A stretch of 64,000 nucleotides of DNA from an uncultured Coxiella sp. GTDB lineage: Bacteria > Pseudomonadota > Gammaproteobacteria > Coxiellales > Coxiellaceae. This document shows, one piece after another, positions 26,575 through 36,264 of the stretch. Where the stretch lies: the NCBI GenBank assembly GCA_902623005.1, contig CACNSC010000008.1, forward strand, positions 1 through 64,000, given 5' to 3'. A program made the position numbers and the translations under genes. Each line of letters begins with the position of its first letter. Position 1 is the stretch's first letter. The notes beneath the pieces are model-generated. The model was not told where the DNA came from, did not search any database, and worked only from the letters and a program-made list of their open reading frames with translations.

Positions 26575-27780
26575 ATGGCCTCACAGTTCTCTGTCATCAT
26601 TGTCGGTGGTGGCGCAATTGGTCTGACTCTAGCAAAAGCGCTGGCTGATCATGCCATTTCTGTCATAGTCGTCGAGTCGCACAAACCTAATTTAGTGTGG
26701 TCTGACACTAATCCTACCGCTAGAGTGTATGCCCTTAATCAAGCTTCAATACAGATATTAAAAAATCTTGGGATCTGGTCGAGCATTCCTCCTCAGAGCA
26801 AATCGGTGTTACACCGTATGGATATTTGGGATCATGCCTATGCGGGTCAAATTCGGTTTTGTGCCACTCAGATCCCATCACCTCAGCTTGGACAGATCGT
26901 TGAAAATCGCGCAATAGTCAAAGCATTGTGGGAAGATCTCGAAAAACATAGTCAGGTGACGCTTATCCACTCGGCAAAGCCTACAGAAATCATATCAAAT
27001 ACAAACCACTGCCAACTGACACTGACTGATGGTCAAGTGTTAAAATCATCATTAATAATTGGTGCAGATGGACCGCAGTCCTGGGTACGTCAACACGCAT
27101 TATTTCGTTACCACCAACGTCCATATCACCACGATGCGCTAACAACGGTGATTGAAACCGATCAACCTCACCAACAGACTGCCTTGCAACAATTTTTACC
27201 TAATGGGCCAATTGGAATTCTACCTCTCCATGATGCCAACCAATCATCTATTGTCTGGTCATCGTCAACATCGCACATCGATGAGCTATCAAAACTATCA
27301 CGCGATACTCTCGGCGTCGCAGTCGCTGAGGCAATCAACCATCGTTGGGGTAAAGTGAACGTCATCTCATCCAATCATCGATTTCCACTGACTATGCGTC
27401 ATGTTTATCATTATTATAAAAACCGAACCGCACTGATTGGCGATGCTGCTCATACCATTCATCCTTTAGCTGGCGTTGGGGCAAATCTAGGTTTGTTCGA
27501 TGCTGCTGTTTTGGCAGAATGCTTAATCAAACATGTTAATAAAAAAAATTATTCTCTACCATCAGCACTGCAACACTACCAACGCTGGTGTCGGCCACGC
27601 AATAGTGTTTTCCTTAACAGTCTACGTTTAATCAAAGACTGCTTTAATCATAATTCTGGATTTGCGCGAAGAGTTGCTAGTAATGGACTTAATCTCGTGG
27701 ATAGTAACCCTTGGATCAAAAGTCAGTTCGCCAAACAAGCTATGGCAATTCACGATGACCTACCCGCACTGGCACAGTAA
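26575..27780 (+). CDS. ubiI: 2-octaprenylphenol hydroxylase (UbiI/VisC type)
   Basis: A 401-residue FAD monooxygenase. It has the N-terminal FAD fold (VIIVGGGAIGLTLAKALADH), the SLIIGADGPQSWVRQ motif, and TALIGDAAHTIHPLAGVGANLG. The GDAAH form and order after ubiH point to UbiI, which hydroxylates the ring at C5 in ubiquinone synthesis. It ends 20 bases before a small minus-strand gene. UbiF-like activity cannot be ruled out from sequence alone. Confidence 0.9.
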   Translation: MASQFSVIIVGGGAIGLTLAKALADHAISVIVVESHKPNLVWSDTNPTARVYALNQASIQILKNLGIWSSIPPQSKSVLHRMDIWDHAYAGQIRFCATQIPSPQLGQIVENRAIVKALWEDLEKHSQVTLIHSAKPTEIISNTNHCQLTLTDGQVLKSSLIIGADGPQSWVRQHALFRYHQRPYHHDALTTVIETDQPHQQTALQQFLPNGPIGILPLHDANQSSIVWSSSTSHIDELSKLSRDTLGVAVAEAINHRWGKVNVISSNHRFPLTMRHVYHYYKNRTALIGDAAHTIHPLAGVGANLGLFDAAVLAECLIKHVNKKNYSLPSALQHYQRWCRPRNSVFLNSLRLIKDCFNHNSGFARRVASNGLNLVDSNPWIKSQFAKQAMAIHDDLPALAQ

Positions 27781-27800
27781 CTATTTTTTAATCGCCATGA

Positions 27801-27950
27801 CTACTTAAAGTTCATATCATTTGAAATATACTGCTGACTTGTAAAATCGCTTTTCATACTAAAGCCCGGATAGTCTTTAGCCATACACAATGACAAGGTA
27901 GCCACACCAAAAAACAATACCGCACTAATAGCAAAAAATAATCGTTTCAT
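27801..27950 (-). CDS. Small exported protein, unknown
   Basis: A 49-residue frame with a textbook signal sequence: a short basic start (MKR), a hydrophobic core (LFFAISAVLFFGVATLSL), and a mature part rich in polar and aromatic residues (DYPGFSMKSDFTSQQYISND). It has a good ribosome binding site (AGGTGGG) before ATG 27950. A cysteine at residue 22 is not in a proper lipobox. It is antisense to the ubiI-gcvT gap and has no recognised relatives. Confidence 0.6.
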   Translation of the reverse strand: MKRLFFAISAVLFFGVATLSLCMAKDYPGFSMKSDFTSQQYISNDMNFK

Positions 27951-28052
27951 TAACCCACCTGATAATCAAAAAAACTCAAGTCTCAATTCTATCAAGGCGA
28001 TGTTTCATAACTATTTCTATTCTGTAGCAAGATGTAACAAATTGAGCAGTTA

Positions 28053-28074
28053 ATGAGTTGAATACCCAACTCAT
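28053..28074 (+). promoter_or_regulatory. Hairpin in the gcvT leader
   Basis: ATGAGTTG at 28053-28060 and CAACTCAT at 28067-28074 form a perfect 8-bp stem with a 6-base loop, 41 bases before the gcvT start. No T run follows, so it is not a terminator. It could be an operator or a leader hairpin. No glycine riboswitch core is seen. Confidence 0.4.
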
Positions 28075-28114
28075 CAAACATATAGTGATGTTATGTATCA
28101 CAAAGGATTGGATA

Positions 28115-29236
28115 ATGAAAAAAACTGCATTATATGATTTACATACCGAACTCAATGCAAAGATTGTCGATTTCTCAGGTTGGGCAATGCCAATACAATA
28201 TTCCTCTCAATTAGCAGAGCACAATGCCGTTAGAACCGATACTGGTCTATTCGATGTATCACACATGAAAGTAATTGATATCATTGGAGAGCAGGCAGGA
28301 CAATTTTTACGTTTTTTATTAGCCAATGATATTGAGAAATTAAAATTTGACGGCCAAGCACTCTATTCATGTATGTTAAATGACAACGCTGGAATTATTG
28401 ATGATCTAATTGTTTATCGTCTCAAGCCTAATCACTTTCGATGTGTCATCAATGCTGCATGCTACGCTAAAGATCTAGCTTGGATACAAAAAAAGAGTAA
28501 CAGTTACTTTGTATCAGTTGTTGAACCAAAAGATATGAGTATTTTAGCCTTGCAAGGGCCGCAATCACGAACAACGGCTTGCCAACTTTTACCCTCCGAA
28601 TTTTCAACTAATATCCAGGCGCTAAAACCGTTTCATGCCTTCACTAAAAATAACATGCTCATCGCTAGAACAGGCTACACCGGTGAAGATGGCCTTGAAC
28701 TGATTCTACCAAACAATATAGCACGTGATTTTTGGCAACAGGCTATTGAATCCGGCGTAACTCCTTGCGGACTAGCAGCTCGCGATACCCTACGAATAGA
28801 AGCAGGACTTAATTTGTTTGGCCAAGATATGACTGAAGAAACATCACCTTTAGTATCTAATCTAGCATGGACAATATCATTTGAGGACACCAATCGTAAC
28901 TTTATTGGTTGTAAAGCTCTAGAGGCTCAAAAACAACGTGGAATATCTGAAAAATTAGTCGGCATCACTATGAATGAGCGTGGCGTTTTACGATCTGGTC
29001 AAGTTATCCATTTTGAGAATAATCAACAAGGAATCATTACTAGTGGTAGCTTCTCACCCACGCTAAACCGTGCAATTGGTTTTGCTAGAGTTCCAACACA
29101 AGCACCATGTTTCGGGAAAATAGAAATAAGAAAAAAGATGACTTCCGTTGAATTAACAAAGCTTCCGTTTGTAAAGCACGGAAAAACATATTTTCAATCT
29201 CAAACTGAAGCCAAGTCATCAGAACTAAATTTTTAA
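28115..29236 (+). CDS. gcvT: Glycine cleavage system T protein (aminomethyltransferase)
   Basis: A 373-residue folate-dependent enzyme releasing ammonia and forming 5,10-methylene-THF from the aminomethyl-lipoyl intermediate. Motifs: LYDLHTELNAKIVDFSGWAMPIQY, FDVSHMKV, DDLIVYR, ARTGYTGEDGLEL, and CGLAARDTLRIEAG. ATG 28115 is chosen for its AAAGGA site; the upstream ATG at 28058 adds 19 residues foreign to the family. First of gcvT-gcvH-gcvPA-gcvPB. Confidence 0.96.
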   Translation: MKKTALYDLHTELNAKIVDFSGWAMPIQYSSQLAEHNAVRTDTGLFDVSHMKVIDIIGEQAGQFLRFLLANDIEKLKFDGQALYSCMLNDNAGIIDDLIVYRLKPNHFRCVINAACYAKDLAWIQKKSNSYFVSVVEPKDMSILALQGPQSRTTACQLLPSEFSTNIQALKPFHAFTKNNMLIARTGYTGEDGLELILPNNIARDFWQQAIESGVTPCGLAARDTLRIEAGLNLFGQDMTEETSPLVSNLAWTISFEDTNRNFIGCKALEAQKQRGISEKLVGITMNERGVLRSGQVIHFENNQQGIITSGSFSPTLNRAIGFARVPTQAPCFGKIEIRKKMTSVELTKLPFVKHGKTYFQSQTEAKSSELNF

Positions 29237-29368
29237 TCTGCATGATAAACAATTATAAAGGATTGGAAGTATCATTATTAGACACCACATATCACTTGCA
29301 AAAGTCGTATTGCCTAACATAGAGTAAAGTCATTAAAAAAATAATATTCATGACATGGAGTCTGCTAA

Positions 29369-29755
29369 ATGAATACACTTCCTGAAAATTTATTATACAC
29401 CTCATCACACGAGTGGGTTAAAAAGCAAAATGACAATACGTTTATTGTTGGTATCACATCTCATGCACAAGATCTTTTAGGTGATATTGTTTTTGTCGAC
29501 TTACCATCGAATGAAACAGCGGTAACTCAAGGTTATGAAACAGCTGTCGTTGAATCAGTTAAAACAGCTGCTGATATTTATGCTCCACTTAGTGGCACCA
29601 TCATAGACACTAATTCAGATTTAGATAACTCCCCTGAGCTCATCAATACTGATCCGTATGATAAGGGCTGGATTTATCGCATTTCTATTAACGATGCAAC
29701 ACAACTTTCAAAATTACTTACCGCGCAAGACTACTTATCATCCTTGGAAGACTAA
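29369..29755 (+). CDS. gcvH: Glycine cleavage system H protein
   Basis: A 128-residue lipoyl carrier that shuttles the aminomethyl group between the P, T and L proteins. The lipoylated lysine is Lys65 in VESVKTAADIYAP. The opening YTSSHEWVK and the GDIVFVDLPS stretch are typical. It follows gcvT by 132 bases; this spacer may hold a promoter or processing site, though none is clear. gcvPA begins one base after its stop. Confidence 0.97.
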   Translation: MNTLPENLLYTSSHEWVKKQNDNTFIVGITSHAQDLLGDIVFVDLPSNETAVTQGYETAVVESVKTAADIYAPLSGTIIDTNSDLDNSPELINTDPYDKGWIYRISINDATQLSKLLTAQDYLSSLED

Positions 29756-29756
29756 T

Positions 29757-31115
29757 ATGGCATTTATCCCGCATAGTGAGCAAGAAATTGCATTGATGTT
29801 AGACGATATTGGCGTGCAATCCTGCTTAGACCTCTTTGATGAGATTCCCAGTCAATATCAGGTTCAATCACTTTCAGAAATCCCTGAAGCACTGGATGAA
29901 CAAGCGTTAATTCGCTTAATGAACCAACGACAATCACCTGATCAAACAGGTCGATGTTTCCTCGGAGCAGGGGCTTATGATCACTTTATTCCAACAGCGG
30001 TGTGGGAGCTGGCTTGTCGGGGGGAGTTCTATACGGCCTATACTCCATATCAAGCGGAAGCGAGTCAGGGTAGCTTACAAGTCATTTATGAGTACCAGAC
30101 ACTCATGACTGAACTGATGTCCATGCAAGTGTCTAATGCCTCACTATACGATGGCTCAACTGCACTGGCAGAGGCTATACTGATGGCGGTTCGTATTCAA
30201 CGCGGAAAAAAACAGCGAATATTAGTACCTAAAAATATTCATCCTCATTATCGTGATGTTTTAGAAACGCTAACAAAACATCAAGGAATTGAACTAATTG
30301 ATATTCCATATCACCCAAACACTGGCACACTCTCACTTGAACAGCTCGATGATACACTGAATGATAAAACAGCAGCCATCATTATTTCTCAACCCAATTT
30401 CTTTGGTACGCTTGAGGCTGTTGATGAGTTAACAGACCTTGCACACCATTATAATGCATTAGTAATTGCCCAGGTTAACCCATTAGCAATGGCCTGGTTA
30501 AAACCACCTGGAACCTGGGGGAAAAAAGGTGTGGACATTGCCTGTGGAGAGGGTCAACCATTAGGAGTCCCTCTTTCATTAGGTGGCCCTTACTACGGCT
30601 TTATGTGCACTCAGAATCAGTATGTTCGACAAATGCCTGGCCGCATTGTTGGAAAGACTATTGACCAGCATCAACGCCCTTGTTTTACACTGACACTGCA
30701 AACTAGAGAGCAACATATACGACGTAGCAAAGCAACTTCCAATATCTGTACTAACCAAGGACTTGTAGTCACTGCATCAACTATTTACATGCGATTGATG
30801 GGTGCCGCAGGCTTATTACAGTCCGCACAGATTTGCCACCATCGCGCAAAGCAGTTATATCAAAAACTAATATCGCTCAAAGATATTGATGGAGTATTTG
30901 AAACTGCCTTTTTTAATGAGTTTGTTATTTGTAGCCAGCGCCATACCAGCCAATTTATACTGAATAGCTTGAAAAAACACGGCATCCAGGGCGGCTATGA
31001 CCTAACTCAAAATTTTCCAGAGCTAGGACAAGCCATATTAGTCTGCGCGACAGAAACAAAAACTGAATCAGACATAGCCTTTTATCAACATTGTCTTTTC
31101 AAGGAGCTAGCATGA
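29757..31115 (+). CDS. gcvPA: Glycine dehydrogenase (decarboxylating) subunit 1
   Basis: A 452-residue N-terminal half of a split P protein. It begins [20 protein letters not shown] and contains [30 protein letters not shown] and [13 protein letters not shown]. It forms the alpha subunit with gcvPB. E. coli has one fused gcvP; many other bacteria carry the split form. The ATG one base after gcvH is chosen. Its last four bases overlap the gcvPB start. Confidence 0.96.
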   Translation: MAFIPHSEQEIALMLDDIGVQSCLDLFDEIPSQYQVQSLSEIPEALDEQALIRLMNQRQSPDQTGRCFLGAGAYDHFIPTAVWELACRGEFYTAYTPYQAEASQGSLQVIYEYQTLMTELMSMQVSNASLYDGSTALAEAILMAVRIQRGKKQRILVPKNIHPHYRDVLETLTKHQGIELIDIPYHPNTGTLSLEQLDDTLNDKTAAIIISQPNFFGTLEAVDELTDLAHHYNALVIAQVNPLAMAWLKPPGTWGKKGVDIACGEGQPLGVPLSLGGPYYGFMCTQNQYVRQMPGRIVGKTIDQHQRPCFTLTLQTREQHIRRSKATSNICTNQGLVVTASTIYMRLMGAAGLLQSAQICHHRAKQLYQKLISLKDIDGVFETAFFNEFVICSQRHTSQFILNSLKKHGIQGGYDLTQNFPELGQAILVCATETKTESDIAFYQHCLFKELA

Positions 31116-32554
31116 GCAATGTGATTGAACCGATAAAATCGCCATCAACGTACCAATCGCCGCAAGAGTCAGCTTTACGGAGTTGCGCTCCTCGAATCTC
31201 ATCCATGCCCGAGTTACAATGTGTGCGACACTTTACCAAGCTCTCACAAAAGAATTTCTGTATTGATACACAGACCTATCCACTTGGTTCGTGCACGATG
31301 AAATACAACCCTAAGGCAGCACATCACATTGCGAGCCTACCTGGCTTTAATCAGATTCACCCGTTAACAGAACCAAACGATGCACAAGGCGCTTTACAGT
31401 CTTTATATGAATTACAAACGTATCTTATCAATATAACCGGTATGCAGGCAGCCTCTCTCACTACAATGGCTGGAGCCCAAGGAGAGTTTGCCGGTGTAAG
31501 CATGATTAAGGCTTATCACGCAGCAAGAGATGATCATCAGCGTCAAGAAATTTTGGTACCTGATGCTGCACATGGCACTAATCCTGCATCTGCCATCCAA
31601 TGCGGCTATCAGGTACGTGAAATCCCAACAACTGCCTCGGGCGATGTTGATCTGAACATTTTACAGTCCGTTGTTGGACCACAAACTGCCGGTATCATGT
31701 TAACTAATCCCTCAACATTGGGCGTTTTCGAGCAAAATATTGAAAAAATTGCTGAAATTATTCATGCTGTTGGCGGCTTACTGTATTACGACGGTGCAAA
31801 TCTCAATGCTATCTTAGGCCACTATAGGCCAGGCGATATGGGTTTTGATGTAATGCATCTCAATCTACACAAAACCTTCGCAACACCTCACGGAGGTGGT
31901 GGTCCTGGTGCTGGCCCTGTTCTGGCCGGCGATAAGCTTGCACCTTTCTTGCCAACACCGATCGTAGGACATAGCAACGGTCGTTGGCATTGGCTGACTA
32001 AAGAAGATCGGCCACTATCAATTGGACGGTGCACCACTTTTATGGGCAACACAGGAGTCTTATTGCGAGCATATGCCTATATTAGATTACTAGGTCGACA
32101 AGGCCTGCAACGCGTCAGTGAAGTTGCAACACTCAATGCAAATTACTTAATGCATCATCTCAAGAGAATTGGCTACACCGTAGCTTTTCCAGATCGGCGA
32201 GCTAGTCACGAATTTATTGTTACACTAAAACCCGAATTCGATAAATTCTCAATTAAAGCTCTCGATGTTGCTAAACGATTATTAGATTATGGCGTGCATG
32301 CACCTACTATCTATTTTCCTATTCACGTGCCTGAATGTCTTTTAATAGAACCGACTGAGACAGAGTCGAAAGTGGAGCTTGATCAGTTCATTCAAATTAT
32401 GCATGAAATATTTGACGACATTCATCAACAGCCAACTCTATTGAAGTCAGCACCAAACCACTTGGCTTTAAGTCGTGTCGATGAAGTTTATGCCGCAAAA
32501 AACCTTAACCTATCAGATTATATGATCTTGAACGACAACATCACAGAGCGATGA
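31112..32554 (+). CDS. gcvPB: Glycine dehydrogenase (decarboxylating) subunit 2
   Basis: A 480-residue PLP-bearing half of the P protein. The PLP lysine is in [19 protein letters not shown]. Other motifs: [26 protein letters not shown], and [10 protein letters not shown]. The ATG at 31112 has AAGGAGCTAGC upstream and overlaps gcvPA by four bases, so the two subunits are translationally coupled. It completes the operon; the L protein (lipoamide dehydrogenase) is encoded elsewhere. Confidence 0.97.
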   Translation: MSNVIEPIKSPSTYQSPQESALRSCAPRISSMPELQCVRHFTKLSQKNFCIDTQTYPLGSCTMKYNPKAAHHIASLPGFNQIHPLTEPNDAQGALQSLYELQTYLINITGMQAASLTTMAGAQGEFAGVSMIKAYHAARDDHQRQEILVPDAAHGTNPASAIQCGYQVREIPTTASGDVDLNILQSVVGPQTAGIMLTNPSTLGVFEQNIEKIAEIIHAVGGLLYYDGANLNAILGHYRPGDMGFDVMHLNLHKTFATPHGGGGPGAGPVLAGDKLAPFLPTPIVGHSNGRWHWLTKEDRPLSIGRCTTFMGNTGVLLRAYAYIRLLGRQGLQRVSEVATLNANYLMHHLKRIGYTVAFPDRRASHEFIVTLKPEFDKFSIKALDVAKRLLDYGVHAPTIYFPIHVPECLLIEPTETESKVELDQFIQIMHEIFDDIHQQPTLLKSAPNHLALSRVDEVYAAKNLNLSDYMILNDNITER

Positions 32555-32626
32555 CTATACACAATGCTATTGATGTGATAAAACAAATGCTTTATTAGTT
32601 TCGTTAATTATTAAATAGGTTTTATT

Positions 32627-32917
32627 ATGAATAAAATATACGTCGGCAATCTGCCTTACAGCGCCACCCAAGAAGAGCTTAGTGAGCTATTTTCTTCCTG
32701 TGGAGCGATTAAAGAGATTGCATTCATCAAAGATAAGTTCACTGGACAATGCAAAGGTTTTAGCTTTATTGAGTTTGAAGATTCGAGCTCTGCTCAAAAC
32801 GCAATTGAACAATATAATGAAAAAGAATTTAATGGCCGCAAACTGCGTGTCAACATTGCACAAGAACGTGAAAGCGGTAACAACGGCAATCGTCGCACCC
32901 AACGCGCACCCTACTAA
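32627..32917 (+). CDS. RRM-type RNA-binding protein
   Basis: A 96-residue protein consisting of one RNA recognition motif and a short basic tail. RNP2 is KIYVGNLPY and RNP1 is CKGFSFIEF. Such stand-alone RRM proteins occur in cyanobacteria and some proteobacteria and resemble eukaryotic glycine-rich RNA-binding proteins. Some respond to cold; here the role is unknown. It has its own strong terminator just downstream and so is probably monocistronic. Confidence 0.92.
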   Translation: MNKIYVGNLPYSATQEELSELFSSCGAIKEIAFIKDKFTGQCKGFSFIEFEDSSSAQNAIEQYNEKEFNGRKLRVNIAQERESGNNGNRRTQRAPY

Positions 32918-32920
32918 ATA

Positions 32921-32950
32921 AAAAAACTGCATCTCGGTGCAGTTTTTTCT
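32921..32950 (+). terminator. Rho-independent terminator of the RRM gene
   Basis: AAAAAACTGCA (32921-32931), loop TCTCGG, then TGCAGTTTTTT (32938-32948). The stem is perfect and ends in a T run, four bases after the stop codon. The A run on the other side could let it serve the convergent gene at 32972 as well. Confidence 0.93.
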
Positions 32951-32971
32951 TAAACCCTAACCAATGGATTT

Positions 32972-33694
32972 TTAGAGACCGGGATGGCTAGCTAAGTTAA
33001 ACGTATTAGTCTCAGTAAAATTATAAGCTTGCTCTTCATGTGACATAACTTCTTCCAAAGATAGGGTCTGAGAACTGACTTGACCTTTAGAATGAAAGGT
33101 TGATAACAGACAATCTTCAAATAACGCTAACTTCAAATTCATAGCGCGATTATGCTCAATAGGACTATCTTTAAACGCAACGCCTGCATCAATGCCGTAA
33201 CGAAACAAATGACCATCACAACCGTCTGTTTGAAATTGATGGTTAATCGACTTTTCTTGCCCTGTGATCTCTACTACTCCTAACATGGCCTTAGGATCGA
33301 GTGATTTACCTTCACGATGCTGATAAACCTCGGGGTAATCTAGACCCAAATGATAAATAGGACTGACCGAGAGACGCACCGCACCCTGTAAAGAACAATG
33401 CAAGACTCTAATACAATAATGACTAGTGACTGAAAATGGTGTTAATGATCCAGAGTCTGCATCCGAGAATGCTAGAAACCCCTTGAGACTTTTTGCATGA
33501 TCAAAAGCAATTAATGCTTGATCAATCACGTGATGAACTAGCTCAGGTAATGTGAGATGAAGCCAACTGGGATAAGCATGTGGAATACGGGCGCAGAAAT
33601 TGATTTGGCTATCTTGTTTTAGCTCAGAATCCCAACCGGGTTGATAAATCAGATGAATCACAATGTTGTCCGTTAAATCGCTTATTGCAGTCAA
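32972..33694 (-). CDS. Conserved-looking hypothetical protein
   Basis: A 240-residue soluble protein with no signal peptide or membrane segment. It starts at TTG 33694 with no clear ribosome binding site; a GTG about 10 codons in (before IHLIYQPGWD) is an alternative. The composition is that of a normal globular protein (SLKGFLAFSDADSGSLTPFS, RYGIDAGVAFKDSPIEHNRA). I do not recognise the family. It converges on the RRM gene and lies on the strand of the sspB operon but beyond that operon's terminator. Confidence 0.75.
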   Translation of the reverse strand: MTAISDLTDNIVIHLIYQPGWDSELKQDSQINFCARIPHAYPSWLHLTLPELVHHVIDQALIAFDHAKSLKGFLAFSDADSGSLTPFSVTSHYCIRVLHCSLQGAVRLSVSPIYHLGLDYPEVYQHREGKSLDPKAMLGVVEITGQEKSINHQFQTDGCDGHLFRYGIDAGVAFKDSPIEHNRAMNLKLALFEDCLLSTFHSKGQVSSQTLSLEEVMSHEEQAYNFTETNTFNLASHPGL

Positions 33695-33814
33695 TATAAC
33701 GAACAGATATTAAATTAACCTTAAAATTTTTTGGCGCTGTGTGAGACATTGACTACAAGTACTGTAGTAAAAAAGACTCTAGGAAAATAGCAGCGGAGAT
33801 TCACTGTTAAACTG

Positions 33815-33852
33815 GCAAACAAAACGATTAATTGATTAGAAACCGTTAATCG
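33815..33852 (-). terminator. Probable terminator of the rplM-rpsI-sspA-sspB operon
   Basis: CGATTAA and TTAATCG (33825-33831 and 33846-33852) pair over a 14-base loop. On the minus strand TTTTGTTT follows. It starts 3 bases past the sspB stop. The stem is short and AT-rich, so strength is uncertain. Confidence 0.6.
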
Positions 33853-33854
33853 AA

Positions 33855-34244
33855 CTACTTGACGACACGCAAATGCGGCTTACCGCCTGTTGGCTGACCA
33901 TTATGGTCGTCGCCATCAGGTGGTAAATTGTCATCTTCTTCATCAGTAAACACCATACCACGACCATTCTCGTAGGCATAAAGCGCAAGAATAGCCGACA
34001 TTGGTAAAATGATATGACGCGTGACGCCTGAAAATCTTGCTTTAAATTCAACGTGCTCGTTGCCCATCTCAAGATCAATAATCGCTGAAGGCGTCATGTC
34101 TAAAATTATTTGACCATCCTCAATATAGTCTTCAGGAACTTCAACATTAGGAACCTGGGCATCAACCATGACATAGGGGGTTAGCTCACTATCGAGCAAC
34201 CACTGGTAGATAGCTCGGAATAAATAAGGCTTACTCGAAATCAT
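33855..34244 (-). CDS. sspB: Stringent starvation protein B (ClpXP adaptor)
   Basis: A 129-residue adaptor that delivers ssrA-tagged peptides to ClpXP. The dimeric substrate-binding domain spans about 1-105 (SSKPYLFRAIYQWLLDSELTPYVMVDA, VTRHIILPMSAILALYA). An acidic flexible linker (DEEDDNLPPDGDD) leads to the C-terminal ClpX-binding tail (GGKPHLRVVK), which is the family's hallmark. ATG 34244 is chosen; it overlaps the end of sspA by 14 bases, and the longer frame lacks homology. Confidence 0.96.
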   Translation of the reverse strand: MISSKPYLFRAIYQWLLDSELTPYVMVDAQVPNVEVPEDYIEDGQIILDMTPSAIIDLEMGNEHVEFKARFSGVTRHIILPMSAILALYAYENGRGMVFTDEEDDNLPPDGDDHNGQPTGGKPHLRVVK

Positions 34245-34869
34245 CAAAAGTCCTGATTTCACGCTCGGGATCAGATAAACTCGCCTGAAAAGACTCACGC
34301 TCAAAAATACGCTCTTGATAAGCCATAAGTCCTTTAGCGCTTGTAGGCAATGTGATCCCTAGTAATGGCAAACGCCAGAGCAGGGGTGCAATACTACAAT
34401 CGACTAAACTAAACTCGTCACTTAAAAAGTAGGGTTTATCGGCAAACACAGGCTCTAAAACAATCAAACCTTCACGCAACTCGCTTCGAGCAGATTCAAC
34501 ACTAAATTCATCATCGGAATGCAAGATAGTACGCATTAAACTATACCAATCCTGCTCGATACGATGCAGCATCAAACGGGACTTAGCACGCGCAACAGGG
34601 TAAACCGACAACAATGGTGGATGTGGAAAACGCTCATCCAAGTATTCCATAATCACTTGTGGCTCGTATAACACGAGTTCACGATCGACTAACGTTGGTA
34701 GCGTGTTGTAGGGGTTAAGATGCAATAGATCTTCCGAAGGGTGGTTGATATCAACACTGGTGACCTCAACGGCAACTGCTTTTTCAGCTAAGACAATTCG
34801 AACTTTATGACTATCAGGGTCCATGGCACCTGAATATAGGTTCATGACCGAACGCTTGACTAAACTCAT
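34231..34869 (-). CDS. sspA: Stringent starvation protein A
   Basis: A 212-residue glutathione-S-transferase-fold protein that binds RNA polymerase and, in E. coli, alters promoter choice under starvation and acid stress. N-terminal thioredoxin-like part: MNLYSGAMDPDSHKVRIVLAEK; then LPTLVDRELVLYEPQVIMEYLDERFPHPPLL. No catalytic Cys or Ser is at the usual GST site, as in other SspA proteins. It lies between rpsI and sspB in the conserved operon. Confidence 0.96.
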   Translation of the reverse strand: MSLVKRSVMNLYSGAMDPDSHKVRIVLAEKAVAVEVTSVDINHPSEDLLHLNPYNTLPTLVDRELVLYEPQVIMEYLDERFPHPPLLSVYPVARAKSRLMLHRIEQDWYSLMRTILHSDDEFSVESARSELREGLIVLEPVFADKPYFLSDEFSLVDCSIAPLLWRLPLLGITLPTSAKGLMAYQERIFERESFQASLSDPEREIRTFDDFE

Positions 34870-34968
34870 AGATTTTCCCCTAACATCCCTGAAGATAAAC
34901 GAAAAAGAACTGCTTCTACATTAAGTGAGAAAGCAGCTCTATCACCCGTAAAAAACTCAACAACTCGA

Positions 34969-35439
34969 TTAACGTTTGGAGAACTGACTACCTTTACGGG
35001 CCTTATGACGACCAACTTTCTTACGCTCCACAACTCTTGAATCACGAGTTACATAACCGGCTTTACGCAAGCGACGATGCCAAGTTTCTGATTCTGTAGT
35101 AGCGCTATCTGCAACGATGTCTTCAATGGAGTCATTTGCCGGCGCTTTATTTTTTGCTTCGTATGCAACCAGTGCACGTGTGATGCCGTGACGAATCGCA
35201 CCTGCTTGACCACTGATACCACCACCTGTCACGGTAACGTAGATATCGAATTGCTGCTCGCAGTTGAGGATAACTAAAGGCTGACGGACGACAATTCTTG
35301 AGGTTTCTCTTCCAAAAAACTCTTCTAGAGTTCGGTTATTGATAGTGATCTTGCCAGTACCAGGGCGTAGAAAGACACGTGCAGTCGATGACTTGCGGCG
35401 GCCTGTACCATAAGATTGTTCAATAGTTGCTTGCTTCAT
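34969..35439 (-). CDS. rpsI: 30S ribosomal protein S9, with internal insertion
   Basis: A 156-residue S9, against about 130 in most bacteria. The core is standard: [50 protein letters not shown], and the tRNA-contacting C-terminus ending SQFSKR. Between Tyr93 and the [12 protein letters not shown] segment lie 30 residues (about 94-123) where E. coli has 7. The extra stretch is polar and acidic ([20 protein letters not shown]). The frame is unbroken and both flanks align, so it is an insertion and not a frameshift. The operon is rplM-rpsI-sspA-sspB. Confidence 0.97.
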   Translation of the reverse strand: MKQATIEQSYGTGRRKSSTARVFLRPGTGKITINNRTLEEFFGRETSRIVVRQPLVILNCEQQFDIYVTVTGGGISGQAGAIRHGITRALVAYEAKNKAPANDSIEDIVADSATTESETWHRRLRKAGYVTRDSRVVERKKVGRHKARKGSQFSKR

Positions 35440-35452
35440 TTAAATTAGCCTC

Positions 35453-35884
35453 TTAAATAACGTCTAATAATTCGGGTTGTTGTGCGGCATGCGGATGATC
35501 AGATCCAGCATAGACTTTAAGGTTACGAAACATATCTCTGCCTAAAGGCCCTTTTGGCAACATACCCTTAATTGCTTTTTCTACGATCATAGTTGGTTTC
35601 TTGGCTTGCAACTTTTCAAATGAAATGCTTTTGATACCACCAGGATAACCACTATGCCTGTGATAAATCTTGTCAGTAGTTTTGTTACCAGTGACTTTGA
35701 TTTTCTCGGCATTGATGACGATGATTCGATCTCCAGTGATGGCATGAGGCGTGTATTCCGCTTTATGCTTGCCACGTAATCGCGATGCAATTACGCTGGA
35801 TAGACGACCTAATGTTTTATCTGTCGCGTCAACTAGAAACCATTTTTCGGGAACTGACTGCGAATTTGCCATGTACGTTTTCAT
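35453..35884 (-). CDS. rplM: 50S ribosomal protein L13
   Basis: A 143-residue L13 with [45 protein letters not shown] and [22 protein letters not shown] 35884 carries an AGGTTAAAC site; the frame extends to 35950 without homology. It is the first gene of the operon and ends 13 bases before rpsI. Confidence 0.97.
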   Translation of the reverse strand: MKTYMANSQSVPEKWFLVDATDKTLGRLSSVIASRLRGKHKAEYTPHAITGDRIIVINAEKIKVTGNKTTDKIYHRHSGYPGGIKSISFEKLQAKKPTMIVEKAIKGMLPKGPLGRDMFRNLKVYAGSDHPHAAQQPELLDVI

Positions 35885-36264
35885 GTTTAACCTGAGCACT
35901 CTGAATGAAGAATTGGCAAAGATACTACAACAGCACTTAAATTTAAACAACTTTTTTCAGCCAAGTAAAAAGCCCGTAAACATCGCTTTTACCGATGAAA
36001 TCTGACTTAATAATAACCAAAATTCGCGCTGTATTTTCCGATATCCCATTCAATGATACACCCGAGATTTAACAATTTAAGTCTTAAAAAACCACACTGA
36101 ACCGACTTTTCGCAAAATCATAATCAAAACAATAGTAAATTTATCCCTATAAAACACTGATTTATGTGTTTTTTTATTCGCTTTTTTTAAAAACTGTGCT
36201 ATTTTCTATTTCTTTAAGAGTTCACGTAACTCATTGTATTAAACTGTAAAAAGGGGACGTTTAC
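35885..36264. other. 380-bp AT-rich divergent intergenic region
   Basis: This gap holds the divergent promoters of rplM (minus) and the HU-like gene (plus). It is very AT-rich, with several T and A runs (notably around 36170-36195). I see no gene. The ribosome binding site of the HU gene (AAAAAGGGGACG) closes its right end. Such tracts favour curved DNA, but no individual promoter is convincing. Confidence 0.6.

Noticed and set aside
27951-28114. Possible glycine riboswitch before gcvT
   Set aside because: The conserved aptamer cores are absent; only a short hairpin is present.
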